A stretch of 6,233 nt of DNA. It comes from Bacillota bacterium (lineage in GTDB: Bacteria; Bacillota; Clostridia; Christensenellales; Aristaeellaceae). The stretch covers positions 1 through 6,233 of the forward strand of contig JAEWAH010000011.1 of the NCBI GenBank assembly GCA_023391725.1, written 5' to 3'. This document shows positions 5,234-6,233 of this stretch, in pieces. Within the stretch, counting starts at the first letter, position 1; each line of letters opens with the position of its first letter. The notes under the pieces are model-generated. The model saw nothing but the letters and a program-made list of their open reading frames with translations, was not told where the DNA came from and searched no databases. A program made the translations under genes and the position numbers.

Positions 5234-6100
5234 ATGAAGATCCCATCCCTGCTTTCTGACGGCCGGGTGCATATCTCCTGCGAGATCTTTCCGCCCAAGG
5301 AATTTTCGGGGCTGGATCAGGCGGTGAAGGTGGCGTCGGATATTGCCACGCTGAAACCTTCTTTTATTAGTGTCACCTATGGCGCGGGGGGAAATACCGC
5401 CGCCCACACGTTGGAGATCGCCCGTGCGGTGAAGGAGCGGGGCGTGACGCCCCTTTATCACCTCACCTGCGCCACCGCCACCATGGAGCAGATCAAGGAG
5501 CGGCTGGATGAGCTGGACGCCGCGGGCATTGAAAACGTGCTGGCCCTGCGCGGCGATATCCCCGCGGGCATGGATTTTCCGGACCCCAGACATTACCGCT
5601 TTGCCTCGGAGCTGGTGGGCCAGATCAAATCCCGGGGCGGGTTTGCCATCGGCGCGGCCTGCTATCCGGAAGGCCATCCTGAATCCCCCTCCAAGGATCA
5701 TGATTTGGACTTTTTGCGCCGCAAGGTGGATTCTGGAGCAGATTTTTTGACAACGCAAATGTTTTTTGATAACAATATCCTCTACAACTTTCTCTACCGG
5801 GCGCTGCAAAAGGGCATCCGCGTGCCTGTGCTGCCGGGGATCATGCCGGTAGTGAACGCCGGGCAGATCAAAAAGATCACCGCCCTTTCCGGGGCGTCCC
5901 TGCCTCCCCGGTTCGCCGCCATCCTGGACAGGTTTTCGGAAAATCCCAAGGCCATGCGCCAGGCGGGCATCGCCTTTGCCACGGAGCAGATCATCGACCT
6001 CATCGCCAACGGGGTCAACAACATCCATATCTACACCATGAACAGGCCGCAAATTGCCGCGGCCATTTTCCAAAACCTTTCGGACATTCTTAGGGAATGA
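5234..6100 (+). CDS. metF: Methylenetetrahydrofolate reductase
   Basis: Complete 288-residue flavoprotein of the MetF family. It reduces 5,10-methylene-THF to 5-methyl-THF, the methyl donor for methionine synthase. Visible motifs are SCEIFPPK (15-22) with the likely catalytic Glu17, VTYGAGGN (47-54), HLTC (76-79), LALRGD (103-108) with the flavin-site Asp108, YPEGHPE (144-150), the KVDSGADFLTTQMFFDN block (164-180), LPGIMPV (200-206) and IHIYTMNRP (264-272) near the C-terminus. Length is normal for the bacterial single-domain enzyme; there is no regulatory domain like that of eukaryotic MTHFR. The ATG lies 3 nt after the metA stop, with only a G-rich, modest ribosome binding site (AAGGGGGCGG), so coupling to metA translation is likely. 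The cognate electron donor cannot be told from this sequence. Confidence 0.95.
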   Translation: MKIPSLLSDGRVHISCEIFPPKEFSGLDQAVKVASDIATLKPSFISVTYGAGGNTAAHTLEIARAVKERGVTPLYHLTCATATMEQIKERLDELDAAGIENVLALRGDIPAGMDFPDPRHYRFASELVGQIKSRGGFAIGAACYPEGHPESPSKDHDLDFLRRKVDSGADFLTTQMFFDNNILYNFLYRALQKGIRVPVLPGIMPVVNAGQIKKITALSGASLPPRFAAILDRFSENPKAMRQAGIAFATEQIIDLIANGVNNIHIYTMNRPQIAAAIFQNLSDILRE

Positions 6101-6101
6101 T

Positions 6102-6233
6102 ATGGAAGTAAGCCGCAAGACCATTGCCAAATACCTGGGCTATCGGGGGCAGGCCCTCGACAGGCCTACCGATGAGCTGGTGACGCAGGCCCTGGCGGAG
6201 CTTGAGATCATCACGCCAAGGCATGTGCTTGCC
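6102..6233 (+). CDS. MetH activation-domain-like protein, N-terminal part, cut by the window end
   Basis: An ATG at 6102 opens a frame that runs to the window edge (44 codons, starting MEVSRKTIAKYLGYRGQALD). The basic R-K pair, the YLGYRGQ motif and the following acidic LVTQALAELE helix resemble the start of Clostridial proteins that carry the vitamin B12-dependent methionine synthase activation domain. These usually sit beside metF and metH. In full-length MetH this domain binds SAM and helps reductive reactivation of cob(II)alamin. AGGGA lies 6 nt upstream, and the gene starts 1 nt after the metF stop, as part of the same operon. Identification rests on a short N-terminus and is by recall. 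The domain and any fused MetH parts lie beyond the window. Confidence 0.72.
   Translation, partial: MEVSRKTIAKYLGYRGQALDRPTDELVTQALAELEIITPRHVLA

Noticed and set aside
4814..6130. 438-codon open frame on the minus strand opposite metA and metF
   Set aside because: It lies antisense to two genes with complete family motifs. Its translation is rich in Gly, His and Arg with no domain, as expected for a shadow in GC-rich DNA.
1..6233. CRISPR arrays, tRNA or rRNA genes, transposases
   Set aside because: No regularly spaced repeat series, no tRNA T-loop/acceptor pattern, no rRNA signature and no transposase-like frame were seen.

Overview
The window is a GC-rich stretch that looks like a Clostridia-type Firmicute, probably a gut-type lineage. 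The support is indirect: strong AAGGAGGT-type ribosome binding sites, a membrane-anchored VanY-like protein, a two-gene ABC-2 exporter of a Firmicute type, and a metA-metF-(MetH activation domain) gene order of the kind found in Clostridia. The genus cannot be told from the sequence.

Layout. (1) Positions 1-85 hold no convincing gene, only a bulged hairpin that may belong to an interspersed repeat. (2) 86-117 is a clear intrinsic terminator for the minus-strand gene at 150-1274. That gene encodes a membrane-anchored protein with the VanY / M15 D,D-carboxypeptidase fold, but every expected zinc and catalytic residue is substituted, so it is probably a pseudo-enzyme. (3) 1275-1615 is a divergent intergenic region. 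It carries a good sigma-A promoter embedded in a large imperfect dyad (1542-1590), a probable operator. (4) 1616-3894 is a translationally coupled ABC ATPase-permease pair (4-base overlap), followed by a strong hairpin that lacks a U-tract. (5) 3895-4297 is a long intergenic region with tandem 26-bp repeats, a near-consensus extended -10 promoter, a highly structured RNA closed by a 24-nt inverted repeat (22 pairs), and a strong terminator just before metA. (6) 4298-6233 is a methionine operon: metA (Glu111 type, predicted to use acetyl-CoA), metF 3 nt downstream, and 1 nt later the first 44 codons of a MetH reactivation-domain-like protein.

How the genes work together. MetA activates homoserine for methionine synthesis. 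MetF supplies 5-methyl-THF to a cobalamin-dependent methionine synthase, and the truncated last gene probably belongs to that synthase system. The only promoter found lies upstream of the terminator, so expression of the operon probably depends on read-through or antitermination in the leader. I could not match the leader to the S-box (SAM-I), T-box or cobalamin classes. It is the best candidate here for an undescribed regulatory RNA; a MITE-like insertion is the main alternative.
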